A stretch of DNA of 64,000 nucleotides. It comes from an uncultured Lachnoclostridium sp. GTDB lineage: Bacteria; Bacillota; Clostridia; Lachnospirales; Lachnospiraceae. This document shows, piece after piece, positions 47,787 to 58,123 of the stretch. The stretch is from NCBI GenBank assembly GCA_946415315.1, contig CAMKRZ010000001.1:124001-188000 (forward strand), read 5' to 3'. A program made the position numbers and the translations under genes. The notes beneath the pieces are model-generated. The model was not told the origin of the DNA. It made no database searches and worked only from the letters and a program-made list of their open reading frames with translations. Numbering within the stretch: the stretch's first letter is position 1; every line of letters begins with the position of its first letter.

Positions 47787-50033
47787 TCACAGCGTCGCGT
47801 TCTGACCCTTGGCGCCGCGCGCGCGGTTGCGGATCTTCTTCGCGTTATAGGACCTACCGTCGAAGGTGAACTCCTCCGTGTTGACGTCGAAGGAGGTGCC
47901 GTAGATGACGGAGTCCTTCCGATCGAGAGTGATGGCGCGCACGCCTTTCGCGGTCTTGCCGAGGACGTTGACCTGCTCAAGCGGGAAACCGAGAGAGAGC
48001 TTCTTCTCGGTCAGCACGATGACCTTCTGTTTGCCGGAGCCGAACTCGGCGCTCGAGAGAGCGGTCAGACCGACGAGCAGATCGTCCTCCTCCAGCTTTG
48101 TGGAGGCGATGACGGCACGGTTCGTGTAAAACTCCGAGCCGGAGACACACTTGATCCAGCCGTGCTTTGTGAGGAAGAGAAGCATCGAGTTGTCAAGCTC
48201 CTCCGCCGGAACGAGTAACAGAGGTGTCTCCTGATCGATCTTGGTGAGCACCTGCAGGAGAGTGCCTTTTTCTTTGATACGGCAGCGCGGGATCTGCGAT
48301 ACCTTGAGCTGGTACATGTTGCCTTCCGCGGTGAAAATGCACAGGCGGTCATTTGACGGGATGCGCACGGAGTGCGTGAATTCCCGAAGAGCCTCATCAC
48401 CGGCTTTCTGGTACGCGGTGACATCGACCGCCTTTGTGTAGCCGAAACGATCCATGAGGATCATCAGATCTTCAATCTTCTCCTCGACAACGTAATCCTT
48501 TGCCACGGAGTTTGTGATGACGGTGCGGCGCGGGCGCGCGAACTTTTCACGGAATTCGAGCAGCTGCTGCTCGATGACCTTGTAGAGTTCGGAGCGCTTT
48601 CCGAGGATCTTGTTGTAGAGTTTGATCTTCTTGTTGAGATCATCGTGCTCTTCCGTGAGCTTCAGGATCTCAAGCCCGACGAGTTTCTGCATCTGCATCG
48701 CGAGGATAGCGTCGGCCTGGGCTTCCGTAAAATCAAACGTGACGGCGGCACGTTTCGCCTCCTCGGTCTTGAAGCGGATGTCCGCGACGTTGCCGGTCGT
48801 CAGACATTCCTTGACCTGCTTGACAGTCGAGGAACCTCGGATGACCTCGATGATGTAGTCGATAACGTCGACGGCGCGCATGAGACCGGAGACGATCTCG
48901 AGGCGCTTGGTTGCCTTGTCGAGCAGGTATTGGTATTCCTTGGTGTAGAGCTCTTCCTGGAAGTCGATGAACTCCTGCAGCATTGCGCGCAGCCCGAACT
49001 GTCGGGGCTGGTTGTCCTTGACCGCCAGGAAATACGCGGAAAATGTGTCCTCGAGAGGCGTCTTCTTATACAGTCCGTTCAGCAGGTTCTCAACATCGCG
49101 CTCTTTCTTCACCTCGACGACGATGCGGATGCCCTCCTTGGAGGACTCGTCGCGCACATCGGAGATCTCGTCGAAGGTTTTGTTGCGCAGTGCGTCTGCG
49201 AGAGCCTCCATGAGTTTCTGCTTCGTGCCTGCGACTGTGTAGGGAATTTCGGTGATGACGATGTTGCGTTTGCCGTTGTCGGCGCCCTCCACCTGCGCTT
49301 TCGCGCGGATGCGGATCTTGCCTTCGCCGGTCTCGTAGAGGGAGAGAAGTTCATCTCCGTTGACGATGGTACCTCCGGTGGGAAAATCAGGCCCCGGAAG
49401 CAGCTGCATCAGCTCTTCCGTACTCACAGTAGGATCGTGCATCACGGCGATGGCCGCATCGATGACTTCCATGGGGTTGTGCGGAGGAATGTTGGTCGCC
49501 ATACCGACCGCGATACCGGTTGTACCGTTGATCAGAAGGTTCGGGAGCATAGCGGGCAGAACCGTCGGCTCCTTCTCACTCTCGTCAAAGTTCGGAATGA
49601 ATTCCACAAGCCCCTTGTCGAGATGTTCGAGCATCGTCATGGCGCCTTCGGAGAGGCGGGCCTCGGTGTAACGCATGGCAGCGGCGCCGTCACCGTCGAT
49701 GGAGCCGAAGTTTCCGTGACCGTCCACGAGCGGGATCGCGAGAGAATAGTCCTCGGTCATGTGCACGAGGGCATCGTAGATTGAGGTATCACCGTGAGGA
49801 TGGTATTTACCCATCGTATCACCGACGATACGCGCGCTCTTGCGGTGAGGCTTCTTCGGGTCGAGGCCGAGCTCATTCATCGCATAGAGGATGCGCCGCT
49901 GTACCGGCTTGAGGCCGTCCCTGACATCCGGCAGGGCGCGCGCGATGATGACACTCACCGCATAGTCGCGGAAGGAGTTGCGCATCTCTTCGGCAAAATC
50001 AATTTGTATGGTATCGTTGCGTTCGTTGTCCAT
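47787..50033 (-). CDS. Type IIA topoisomerase subunit A (GyrA/ParC family)
   Basis: '[73 protein letters not shown]', '[12 protein letters not shown]' (catalytic Tyr). No canonical GyrA box (QRRGGKG-like) seen in the C-terminal domain. Confidence 0.95.
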   Translation of the reverse strand: MDNERNDTIQIDFAEEMRNSFRDYAVSVIIARALPDVRDGLKPVQRRILYAMNELGLDPKKPHRKSARIVGDTMGKYHPHGDTSIYDALVHMTEDYSLAIPLVDGHGNFGSIDGDGAAAMRYTEARLSEGAMTMLEHLDKGLVEFIPNFDESEKEPTVLPAMLPNLLINGTTGIAVGMATNIPPHNPMEVIDAAIAVMHDPTVSTEELMQLLPGPDFPTGGTIVNGDELLSLYETGEGKIRIRAKAQVEGADNGKRNIVITEIPYTVAGTKQKLMEALADALRNKTFDEISDVRDESSKEGIRIVVEVKKERDVENLLNGLYKKTPLEDTFSAYFLAVKDNQPRQFGLRAMLQEFIDFQEELYTKEYQYLLDKATKRLEIVSGLMRAVDVIDYIIEVIRGSSTVKQVKECLTTGNVADIRFKTEEAKRAAVTFDFTEAQADAILAMQMQKLVGLEILKLTEEHDDLNKKIKLYNKILGKRSELYKVIEQQLLEFREKFARPRRTVITNSVAKDYVVEEKIEDLMILMDRFGYTKAVDVTAYQKAGDEALREFTHSVRIPSNDRLCIFTAEGNMYQLKVSQIPRCRIKEKGTLLQVLTKIDQETPLLLVPAEELDNSMLLFLTKHGWIKCVSGSEFYTNRAVIASTKLEEDDLLVGLTALSSAEFGSGKQKVIVLTEKKLSLGFPLEQVNVLGKTAKGVRAITLDRKDSVIYGTSFDVNTEEFTFDGRSYNAKKIRNRARGAKGQNATL

Positions 50034-50099
50034 GATGGTAGACTCCGTTGGTTAGTATTGGCAGTTCAAAAAAACGTTTGGTCCGTATCGTGGCCGGGA

Positions 50100-52043
50100 T
50101 CAGGCCTGCAGATCAAGCGTCGCGTATTTGGCTTCGGTCATGATGAACTCGCGGCGAGGCGGAACCGCACTTCCCATCAGAAGAGTGGTGGTCTCGTCGG
50201 CTTCGACGGAATCGCCGATGGTGATCTGCGCGAGCACGCGGCGCTCAGGGTCGAGCGTGGTTTCCCAGAGTTGGTTTGCGTCCATCTCACCGAGACCTTT
50301 GTAGCGCTGAACGTTCAGGATTTTCCCGCTGCGTTCGAGTTCGCGGCGAAGTTTGTCGAGTTCGAAATCGTTCATGAGGTAGGCGCTGTGTTTGCCTTTC
50401 TTCTTGCCGAGGGTTTCGTATTCCACTTTGTACAGCGGCGGAAGACCGCGGTACACCTTGCCCTCGAGGATCAGCTCCGGCATGAAGCGGTAGAAGAAGG
50501 TGAGCAGCAGGGTGCTGATATGACCGCCGTCGACGTCGGCATCGGTCAGGATGATGATCTTGTCGTAGCGGAGCTTATTGATGTCAAATTCATCGCCGAT
50601 ACCGCAGCCGAATGCCGCGATCATTGATTTGATCTCATTGTTCTGGAGAACCTTCTCGAGCGTTGCTTTCTCAACGTTGATAATCTTACCGCGAAGAGGA
50701 AGGACCGCTTGGGTCTTACGGTTTCTCGCTGTCTTCACGGTGCCGCCGGCGGAATCACCCTCGACGATGTAGACCTCGCACTCCGAAGGCTTCTTCGAGG
50801 AACAGGCCGCGAGCTTGCTCTTCGTATCAACGTCGTTGAGCTGTTTGAGGACCGCCGAGCGGGCCTTGTCACTCGCCTGGCGCGCCTTGCAGGAGCGTGC
50901 GGTGTTGTCGAGGATCGCGCGGAGCACCTCGACGTTCTTGTCAAACCAGCGCGTGACTTCCGCGGCAAATACTTCATCCACCGCAAGCTTCGCGTCGGTG
51001 TTGCCCAGTTTGGTCTTCGTCTGACCTTCGAACTGCGGGTCGGGATGCTTGATGGAGACGATCGCAACGAGGCCGTTGCGCACGTCCTTGCCGTCGAAGT
51101 TGTCGTCCTTGTCCTTGAGAATGCCGAGCTCTCTTGCGTAGGAGTTGAGAACACGCGTGAGAGCAGTCTTGAAACCGGTCACAAGCGTACCGCCGTCCAC
51201 GAGGTTGATGCGGTTACAGTACGCGTTGATCTGCTCAGTGTAATCGTTGATATACTGGAACGCGACCTCCACCTCGATGTCGCCCTTCGAACCGGTGATA
51301 TACACAGGTTCCGGGTGCAGCGGGGTTGCGTCGCGGTTGATGTACGAGATGAAGCTCTTGATACCGTTTTCCTCGTAATAGGTGCGGGTTTCGCCGCCGG
51401 CCTTCTCGTCCGTGAAGGTGATCGTGAGGCCGCGGTTTAGGTACGCGATCTCCTTGAGACGCTTGCAAATGGTCTCCGCCTTGAACTCGACGGTCTCGAA
51501 GATTGTCGGGTCCGGGTAAAATGTGACCTTCGTGCCGGTGTCGCTCTTTTTGCAGCTGCCTACGACCGGAAGCAGTCCGTCCACCAGTTTCGTCACCGGC
51601 TGGCCGCCGTCGCGGTATTCATCGCGGTAGACGTTGCCGCCGCGCTTGATTTCAACGATCATGTGCGAGGAGAGGGCATTGACGACGGAGGCGCCGACGC
51701 CGTGCAGACCGCCGGACACTTTGTAGACGGTGTTGCCGAATTTGCCGCCTGCGTGCAGGATCGTGTAGACGACGCGTGCAGTCGGGATTCCCTTCGTCGG
51801 ATGGATGTCCACAGGGACACCGCGGCCGTGATCGAGAATCGTGATGCCGCCGTCTTTCTGAAGTGTAATGTTGATCTCGTTGCAGAAGCCCGCGAGATGC
51901 TCGTCAATACCGTTGTCGAGGATTTCCCACACCAGATGGTGGAGACCCTTCGTGCCGGTCGAGCCGATGTACATACCGGGGCGTTTGCGAACGGCTTCGA
52001 GTCCTTCAAGAACGACAATCTGACTGCCATTGTATTCTGTCAT
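50100..52043 (-). CDS. Type IIA topoisomerase subunit B (GyrB/ParE family)
   Basis: 'VRKRPGMYIGSTGTKGLHHLVWEILDNGIDEHLAG', 'YIVEGDSAGGTVKTARNRKTQAVLPLRGKIINVEKA', 'IIILTDADVDGGHISTLLLTFFYRFMPELI', 'QRYKGLGEMDANQLWETTLDPERR'. Confidence 0.96.
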   Translation of the reverse strand: MTEYNGSQIVVLEGLEAVRKRPGMYIGSTGTKGLHHLVWEILDNGIDEHLAGFCNEINITLQKDGGITILDHGRGVPVDIHPTKGIPTARVVYTILHAGGKFGNTVYKVSGGLHGVGASVVNALSSHMIVEIKRGGNVYRDEYRDGGQPVTKLVDGLLPVVGSCKKSDTGTKVTFYPDPTIFETVEFKAETICKRLKEIAYLNRGLTITFTDEKAGGETRTYYEENGIKSFISYINRDATPLHPEPVYITGSKGDIEVEVAFQYINDYTEQINAYCNRINLVDGGTLVTGFKTALTRVLNSYARELGILKDKDDNFDGKDVRNGLVAIVSIKHPDPQFEGQTKTKLGNTDAKLAVDEVFAAEVTRWFDKNVEVLRAILDNTARSCKARQASDKARSAVLKQLNDVDTKSKLAACSSKKPSECEVYIVEGDSAGGTVKTARNRKTQAVLPLRGKIINVEKATLEKVLQNNEIKSMIAAFGCGIGDEFDINKLRYDKIIILTDADVDGGHISTLLLTFFYRFMPELILEGKVYRGLPPLYKVEYETLGKKKGKHSAYLMNDFELDKLRRELERSGKILNVQRYKGLGEMDANQLWETTLDPERRVLAQITIGDSVEADETTTLLMGSAVPPRREFIMTEAKYATLDLQA

Positions 52044-52109
52044 GCGATACCTTCCTCCGGCCGGCGCTCTCGTGCGCACGTGCCATTATGTTGTGTCTGC
52101 GTCTTCGAT

Positions 52110-52138
52110 ACTATACCACATTTAGGTTTTTCTTGCAA
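52110..52138 (-). promoter_or_regulatory. Promoter of the topoisomerase operon
   Basis: Minus strand TTGCAA (52138-52133), 17-bp spacer, TATAGT (52115-52110), with an extended -10-like TGTGG. Confidence 0.55.
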
Positions 52139-52270
52139 GCAAACAAATCATTCTTTACACAGTTGATTATTGATTATCGCAAGGCTTTATGATACCATGA
52201 TTCTGTAGTGTGTCATGGGGTGACACCCGCATTGTATATAACACGATATATTATGCCGGAGGAATGAAAA

Positions 52271-55200
52271 ATGTTCGGAAGAAAATGTTGGAAGAGTACG
52301 ATTAAGAGTACGATCCTTGCCGTTGTCCTCTGCCTGTCGATGACGGTCGGCATCCTGAGCGGTATGGGAGAGGTTTGGAAGGTGAAGGCGGGAACGGAGG
52401 AGCCGGCGGGGGAGTCGGAGTCTGAAAGTTCGCAGTCAGAGAATGACCATGTCGGGTATGGCATCTGGATCGGAGGAGTGCAGTTCACATCGGAACGGCT
52501 TGAACTTAACACCTCTGTTAACAGCAATTTCAAAGGAAGTGCAAAACTGGAGGTTAAGCCGGGGAATGATGGGGGAAAAACCACTTATTTCCTTACTCTG
52601 GAGAATTTCAGCAACAACAATACCGCCGGTTATTTCAATAATGTCGATCAACAAAATACCGGGGTTTCACCCGGTGATTTGGGAAACTTCATCACCGGCG
52701 CGGGTATTATCTGCGATGGCGAAAAAGACAAGAACAATGATATACATCCGGTTGACCTGGTGATTCGTATCAAGGGAACCAACATAATAACAGTCCCGGA
52801 TAAAGATGATGATACTTACAGTGGCTTTTTCAGCACCGAAAAAGTGGAAAACGTAACTATATGCCGTGATGAAGACTCTACCGGCGATGACAGCAGCGAT
52901 ATTCTGCAGATTTTCGGACGCAACAAAGATACAGAAAAGGATATGGGCAGCGTATCGAGTTGCTATGGAATGTATGTGCGGAATACATTGACTATGCAAA
53001 GCGGAACGGTGACTGCTGCATTCGGCGTTCCTAAAAACAGTGAAACATTCCAAACAAAACCAAAACTAAACTATGGAACTGTTGCCGGCCTTTACTGTGG
53101 AAATATTGAGGTAACAGGGGGGACACTTACGGGAGAGAGTAATATTGTTGGGTATAGTACAGATACAATAGGTATACAGTGTGGAGGAATTAAGGTAAGC
53201 GGAGGTTCTTTAACAGGAAAAAACAGTTCGGAAAACAGTAGTTCCAGTTATGGCATTTGTTCCACGGGCTCCATTGTGGTTATCGGCGGTGAGGTTTACG
53301 GTCAGGCAGGTAATGGAACACAGCAGCAAAACGGTGTCGTTTGTAATTCTTTGATTGTTCATGGAGGAAAAGTTGAGGGAAAGACCCATGGAGGTAGGGC
53401 TCCTGAAGGGGAGTTTTCGGCAGCAGGGATAAGTGCAACTGAACTTGAAATATCCGATGGTACAGTTTGGGCAGCGGACTGCATTGAGGGGGAGTCCGAA
53501 GGACATGTGGCCATGGATTTTGGGGTGCTCAGAATCAGCGGCGGTTGTCTTAAAGCGACATCCAATCAGTTAGCTTTCAAAAAAGAATTCATAAGGAGTA
53601 GTGATCAAGTCGTTGATACTTCAATAACCAATACCATTCAAGGTGCCGGGTGGGATGATGTGGAAGGAACCGGTGAAGGAACAGTTATTGATATTCACGT
53701 CGATGACAGTAAAATCTCTGAAATTGACGGCATGGACAGCTTCAAAAAGATCGTTTTTGAATCCTATCCGCTTTGGATCGGAGAAATCCCGTTTACGCCA
53801 AGTAATCTTGAAATTAACGATGAAGATAACGAGGCCATTTCCGGTACGGCTAAATATGATCCGAAAGAGAACACACTCACGCTGAACGGGCTGAATAACG
53901 GCAGTGATGATACGACGTGGCTGACGCATGATTTCAGAGGACCTGATGATTCGCATAAATCAGCGGCAATATACTACAGCGGTGCGGATCCTCTGAAGAT
54001 TGTGATCAATGGTGAAAACATCCTTGATTCCGGTCGCTGTGAGGGCAGTGGTTTCGGTATCTACAGTTCGCAGGAGGACGCTGTTATCACAATTGAAAAG
54101 GACAGTGATGATGCTCATTTGATTGTCAATGCGTTCGAAGAGGGCTTCCTGGATTCAGAGAACGAAGACGAGGATGAAGATATCGAAGATGACGGAGGCG
54201 AAAAAGATGAGGATGACGGCGAAAACGAAAGCGATGAGCCGAATCTTGCAGATATTCAGCCGGAAAATGTTTTCGAAGCAATCCACTCGGAAAGCGATGT
54301 TGTGATCAAGAGCGGGACTGTCGCCGTAACCGGTCAGACCTACGGTATCCGCGCCGCCAACACGTATGTGGAAGATGGCAATGTTACAATCATCGGCGGT
54401 GAAAAGGCCGTTTCCGGCAAACTGAAGAATGACATCACCGGCACCGGCTGGACTGACGAAAACGGCACCGGGAACGAGACGTACATGGATGCATGCGGTG
54501 AGAGCACAAGTCCGTTTATTCCGGGGGTCACGGTGAATAAGGAGTTTATAACATTCCGGAAAATGGTGTTCCCTGACGCGCATGTTCACGCATTTTCCTA
54601 TGAGCTCAAGAAGGATGACAATGCGACGATCGTGGCGACCTGTGAGGCCGACGGTTGCACAAATCCCGTGGCAAGCGCGGAAATCACTCTTGTGAAGCCT
54701 GCAAAAACACAGGCTGACGACAACGGCAGTGAGAAGGCGACGCTGAAGAATTATGACACCTTCAATTCCGTGACCGGTCTGAAGATCAGTGCAAGTGATA
54801 TTGTGTATTACAGCGGGGCGACGAAACTTGACGCTGCACCGTCCGAGGGCGGCACATACACTGCGAAACTGACCGTCGGTACGGGCGAGAATGCGGTGAC
54901 GGCGTCCGTGGAGTACAAGATCAAAGCGGTGTACACGATTGTCTGGCTGAAGGATGACGGTACAGTGCTGGACACCAAGACCTACGTGGAAGGCGAAGAG
55001 GAACCGACGACGGACAAGATTCCTGCGAAGGATCCGGATACGAAAAACACGTACACGTTCAAAGAATGGGAGTTGAAAGAAGACAAAAACGGAAACAAGA
55101 CCTACGTTCCTGTGTTTGATGCCATTCCGATTCCTCATGTGCATGCATTTTCCTATGCGCTCAAGGAGGACGACAGTGCGGCGATCGTGGCGACCTGTGA

Positions 55201-57253
55201 GGCCGAAGGCTGCACGGACCCTGCGGCGACTGCGGAACTCACGCTTGTGAAGCCTGTGAAAACGCAGGCAGATGACAACGGCAGTCCGCTGGCAAGCCTG
55301 GATGCGGATCAGCTGAAGGCGTTCAATACCCTGACCGGTCTGAGCGTGAGTGCTGGTGATATTGTGTACTACAGCGGAACGACGAAATTAGATGGTGCTC
55401 CGTCCGAGGCGGGCACGTACACAGCGAAACTGACTGTCGGCACGGGCGAGAACACGGCGACTGCGTTCGTGGAATACAAGATCAAAGCTGTCTTGACCGT
55501 GACCTGGACGGACGAGGACGGCAACATACTTGACAGTAAGACGTATATAGAGGGCGATGACGTGCCGACAACGGACGTGAAACCCACAAAAGATCCCGAT
55601 GAGAATTATACGTACACGTTCAAGGAATGGGAGTTAAGTGAGGACGAAAACGGAAACAAGACCTACGTTCCTGTGTTTGATGCCATTCCGATCCCTCATG
55701 TGCATGCATTTTCCTATGCGCTCAAGGAGGACGACAGTGCGACGATCGTGGCGACCTGTGAGGCCGAAGGCTGCACGGACCCTGCGGCGACTGCGGAACT
55801 CACGCTTGTGAAGCCTGTGAAAACGCAGGCAGATGACAACGGCAGTCCGCTGGCAAGCCTGGATGCGGATCAGCTGAAGGCGTTCAATACCCTGACCGGT
55901 CTGAGCGTGAGTGCTGGTGATATTGTGTACTACAGCGGAACGACGAAATTAGATGGTGCTCCGTCCGAGGCGGGCACGTACACAGCGAAACTGACTGTCG
56001 GCACGGGCGAGAACACGGCGACTGCGTTCGTGGAATACAAGATCAAAGCTGTCTTGACCGTGACCTGGACGGACGAGAACGGCAACATACTTGACAACAA
56101 GACGTACGTGGAAGGCGATCAGGAACCGACGACGGACAAGATTCCTACGAAGGAGCCGGACGAGAACAACACATACACATTCAAGGAATGGGAGTTACGT
56201 GAGGACGAGGACGGAAATAAGACCTATATTCCGGTATTTTCCGCGACAGAAAAAGACACGTATACGGTGATCTGGCTGAACGGTGACGGAACGGTTCTGG
56301 ACAGCAAGACCTACAAGGAAGGCGAAGCAGAGCCGACTACCGACAAGACGCCTGTGAAGTCTGAGGATGAGGACAATACATACTCATTCAGCAGTTGGGA
56401 CAACGGTAAGGAGAGCGGCAACACCAAGACGTACACCCCGATCTTCGAGGCGAAGAGGATCGAGTACACATGCATCTGGTTGGACAAAGACGGTGAGGTG
56501 CTCGAGGAAACGATAATCAAAAAAGGCGATCCCGTGCCGACCAAGCCGGATCAGGAGCCTGTGAAGAGCTATACGGACGGCGGTGATACATATGAGTTTG
56601 TCGGTTGGAAAGAAACGATCGATGATGATGAGAAGACACGAACGTTCACACCGGAATATGAGAAGGTGACGTACACTTCGGTTCCGGAAAATGTTGAAAT
56701 GCAGCAGGGTGCTTCGGAATCGATCGGAAAGGTGAAGGTATATCGCGCACCGGACGATACTTCCTGCTTCAGTCATTTTACAGGGTTGAAAGATGAAAAC
56801 GGTGCTCTTGATGCCGGCCTGTATGAAGCCGGTGAGGGCTGCACGGAAGTCAGCTTGAAGAAGGAACTTACGGACTATCTCGGAGTCGGAACGCATGAGA
56901 TCACGGTTGTTTTCGATGATGGTTCAACGACGTTCACCCTGGTCGTCAGGGAGGCGCAGAAGGAGCCCGAGGATCCTACACCGACTGTAACGCCTACACC
57001 TACGGCAACACTCACGCCTACACCTACGGCAACACTCACGCCTACACCTACAGCAACCCCGACGGCAACGCCCACACCGACGGTAACGCCGTCGATCACG
57101 CCGACTCCGAGCCCGACGCCGGTTCCGGAAGAAAAGCCGGTGAAGACCGGGGACAGCAACCATCTGTCGCTGTGGTTGTTCCTTGCAATTCTTTCTTCGG
57201 GTATTCTCGGCGGAGTTGCGGCGAACCGGAAGCAACGAAGGGCAAGACGATAA
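52271..57253 (+). CDS. Large cell-surface protein: signal peptide, beta-helix-like Gly repeats, InlB-B/Flg_new-like repeats, Thr/Pro linker, C-terminal sortase-like anchor
   Basis: 'KSTILAVVLCLSMTVGILSGM'; 'VTWTDEDGNILDSKTYIEGDDVPTTDVKPTKDPDENYTYTFKEWEL' repeats; TPTPTATL linker; terminus 'EEKPVKTGDSNHLSLWLFLAILSSGILGGVAANRKQRRARR'. Confidence 0.85.
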   Translation: MFGRKCWKSTIKSTILAVVLCLSMTVGILSGMGEVWKVKAGTEEPAGESESESSQSENDHVGYGIWIGGVQFTSERLELNTSVNSNFKGSAKLEVKPGNDGGKTTYFLTLENFSNNNTAGYFNNVDQQNTGVSPGDLGNFITGAGIICDGEKDKNNDIHPVDLVIRIKGTNIITVPDKDDDTYSGFFSTEKVENVTICRDEDSTGDDSSDILQIFGRNKDTEKDMGSVSSCYGMYVRNTLTMQSGTVTAAFGVPKNSETFQTKPKLNYGTVAGLYCGNIEVTGGTLTGESNIVGYSTDTIGIQCGGIKVSGGSLTGKNSSENSSSSYGICSTGSIVVIGGEVYGQAGNGTQQQNGVVCNSLIVHGGKVEGKTHGGRAPEGEFSAAGISATELEISDGTVWAADCIEGESEGHVAMDFGVLRISGGCLKATSNQLAFKKEFIRSSDQVVDTSITNTIQGAGWDDVEGTGEGTVIDIHVDDSKISEIDGMDSFKKIVFESYPLWIGEIPFTPSNLEINDEDNEAISGTAKYDPKENTLTLNGLNNGSDDTTWLTHDFRGPDDSHKSAAIYYSGADPLKIVINGENILDSGRCEGSGFGIYSSQEDAVITIEKDSDDAHLIVNAFEEGFLDSENEDEDEDIEDDGGEKDEDDGENESDEPNLADIQPENVFEAIHSESDVVIKSGTVAVTGQTYGIRAANTYVEDGNVTIIGGEKAVSGKLKNDITGTGWTDENGTGNETYMDACGESTSPFIPGVTVNKEFITFRKMVFPDAHVHAFSYELKKDDNATIVATCEADGCTNPVASAEITLVKPAKTQADDNGSEKATLKNYDTFNSVTGLKISASDIVYYSGATKLDAAPSEGGTYTAKLTVGTGENAVTASVEYKIKAVYTIVWLKDDGTVLDTKTYVEGEEEPTTDKIPAKDPDTKNTYTFKEWELKEDKNGNKTYVPVFDAIPIPHVHAFSYALKEDDSAAIVATCEAEGCTDPAATAELTLVKPVKTQADDNGSPLASLDADQLKAFNTLTGLSVSAGDIVYYSGTTKLDGAPSEAGTYTAKLTVGTGENTATAFVEYKIKAVLTVTWTDEDGNILDSKTYIEGDDVPTTDVKPTKDPDENYTYTFKEWELSEDENGNKTYVPVFDAIPIPHVHAFSYALKEDDSATIVATCEAEGCTDPAATAELTLVKPVKTQADDNGSPLASLDADQLKAFNTLTGLSVSAGDIVYYSGTTKLDGAPSEAGTYTAKLTVGTGENTATAFVEYKIKAVLTVTWTDENGNILDNKTYVEGDQEPTTDKIPTKEPDENNTYTFKEWELREDEDGNKTYIPVFSATEKDTYTVIWLNGDGTVLDSKTYKEGEAEPTTDKTPVKSEDEDNTYSFSSWDNGKESGNTKTYTPIFEAKRIEYTCIWLDKDGEVLEETIIKKGDPVPTKPDQEPVKSYTDGGDTYEFVGWKETIDDDEKTRTFTPEYEKVTYTSVPENVEMQQGASESIGKVKVYRAPDDTSCFSHFTGLKDENGALDAGLYEAGEGCTEVSLKKELTDYLGVGTHEITVVFDDGSTTFTLVVREAQKEPEDPTPTVTPTPTATLTPTPTATLTPTPTATPTATPTPTVTPSITPTPSPTPVPEEKPVKTGDSNHLSLWLFLAILSSGILGGVAANRKQRRARR
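55087..56091 (+). repeat. Near-identical direct duplication of about 440 bp, offset 561 bp
   Basis: 'gcatgcattttcctatgcgctcaaggaggacgacagtgcg[g/a]cgatcgtggcgacctgtgaggcc...' begins at 55141 and 55702 and stays nearly identical through 'gctgtcttgaccgtgacctggacggacgag'. Confidence 0.85.
56994..57060 (+). repeat. 24-bp tandem repeat encoding TPTPTATL
   Basis: 'acgcctacacctacggcaacactc' in about 3 tandem copies, the last degenerate. Confidence 0.85.
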
Positions 57254-57311
57254 GGGCAGAGCGATAAACAATAGGCGCGTAAGCACAAGAACAAAAACGA
57301 TACGAGAATCG

Positions 57312-57346
57312 GGTCAGTGGGAGAAATCTCACTGATCCGTTTTTTC
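57312..57346 (+). terminator. Rho-independent terminator
   Basis: GGTCAGTGGGA-gaaa-TCTCACTGATCC followed by GTTTTTTCG. Confidence 0.75.
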
Positions 57347-57532
57347 GTGAGGCGTTTTCCGAAATACTCGACTGCGCCGGGGAAAAATGTGGTATAATGT
57401 TAGAAATAATACAATTGGCGACCGGCCGTGCGAATGGAACGGATATGCCATTGCGCTTTTCCGCGGATGCGGTACAGTGGTAGCAAAACGGCGTGTCCGA
57501 AGCGGGCGAAGGCCGGAGACCGAGGGAGTTTT

Positions 57533-58111
57533 ATGTCGTGTGATTCCAAGGACAATCGCAAGAAGAACGGTGACGAAGCGCTTTGCTGGAAGACACTTTC
57601 GTCGAAAACGATCCTGCACCACCGGGTCATGGATTTCGTCGAGAAGGACGAGCAGGCGTCGGACGGACTGACCGGAAAATACGTGGCCATCCGCACACGG
57701 GACTGGGTGATCGCGGTGCCGGTGCACGAGGGCCGGTTTGTGATGGTGCGGCAGTGGCGCCACGGCATGGAAGGGATCACCGTGGAATTTCCCGGCGGGG
57801 TGAAGGAGAGCGACGAGACACCGGAGGAGGGAGCCGCGAGGGAGCTTCTCGAGGAGACCGGTTACCGCGCGGGGCGGATCACCGTGATCGGGCGGTGCAA
57901 TCCAAACCCGGCGATCTATGGCAACACGATCACGTTCGTGCTGGCGGAGGATCTGACGGCGACGAACGAGCTGCATACGGATGAGGACGAGTTCGTCGAA
58001 CCGGTGGAGCTTCCCGTGGAGGAGGTCATTGAGCGCTTCGGTGACGGCGAGTTCTGCAACGCGTTTGTGGGAACCGGAATTGCGCTGTATTTAAAAAACA
58101 GAGGAAAATGA
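57533..58111 (+). CDS. Nudix hydrolase (ADP-ribose pyrophosphatase-like)
   Basis: Nudix box 'GGVKESDETPEEGAARELLEETGY'. Confidence 0.88.
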   Translation: MSCDSKDNRKKNGDEALCWKTLSSKTILHHRVMDFVEKDEQASDGLTGKYVAIRTRDWVIAVPVHEGRFVMVRQWRHGMEGITVEFPGGVKESDETPEEGAARELLEETGYRAGRITVIGRCNPNPAIYGNTITFVLAEDLTATNELHTDEDEFVEPVELPVEEVIERFGDGEFCNAFVGTGIALYLKNRGK

Positions 58112-58123
58112 GGGAGTTGTGCT

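Noticed and set aside
57428-57533. Possible structured leader before the first Nudix gene, with weak similarity (tgtccgaa...gtgaaggcc) to the leader at 11433-11458
   Set aside because: The match is short and imperfect and no shared secondary structure could be shown by eye.
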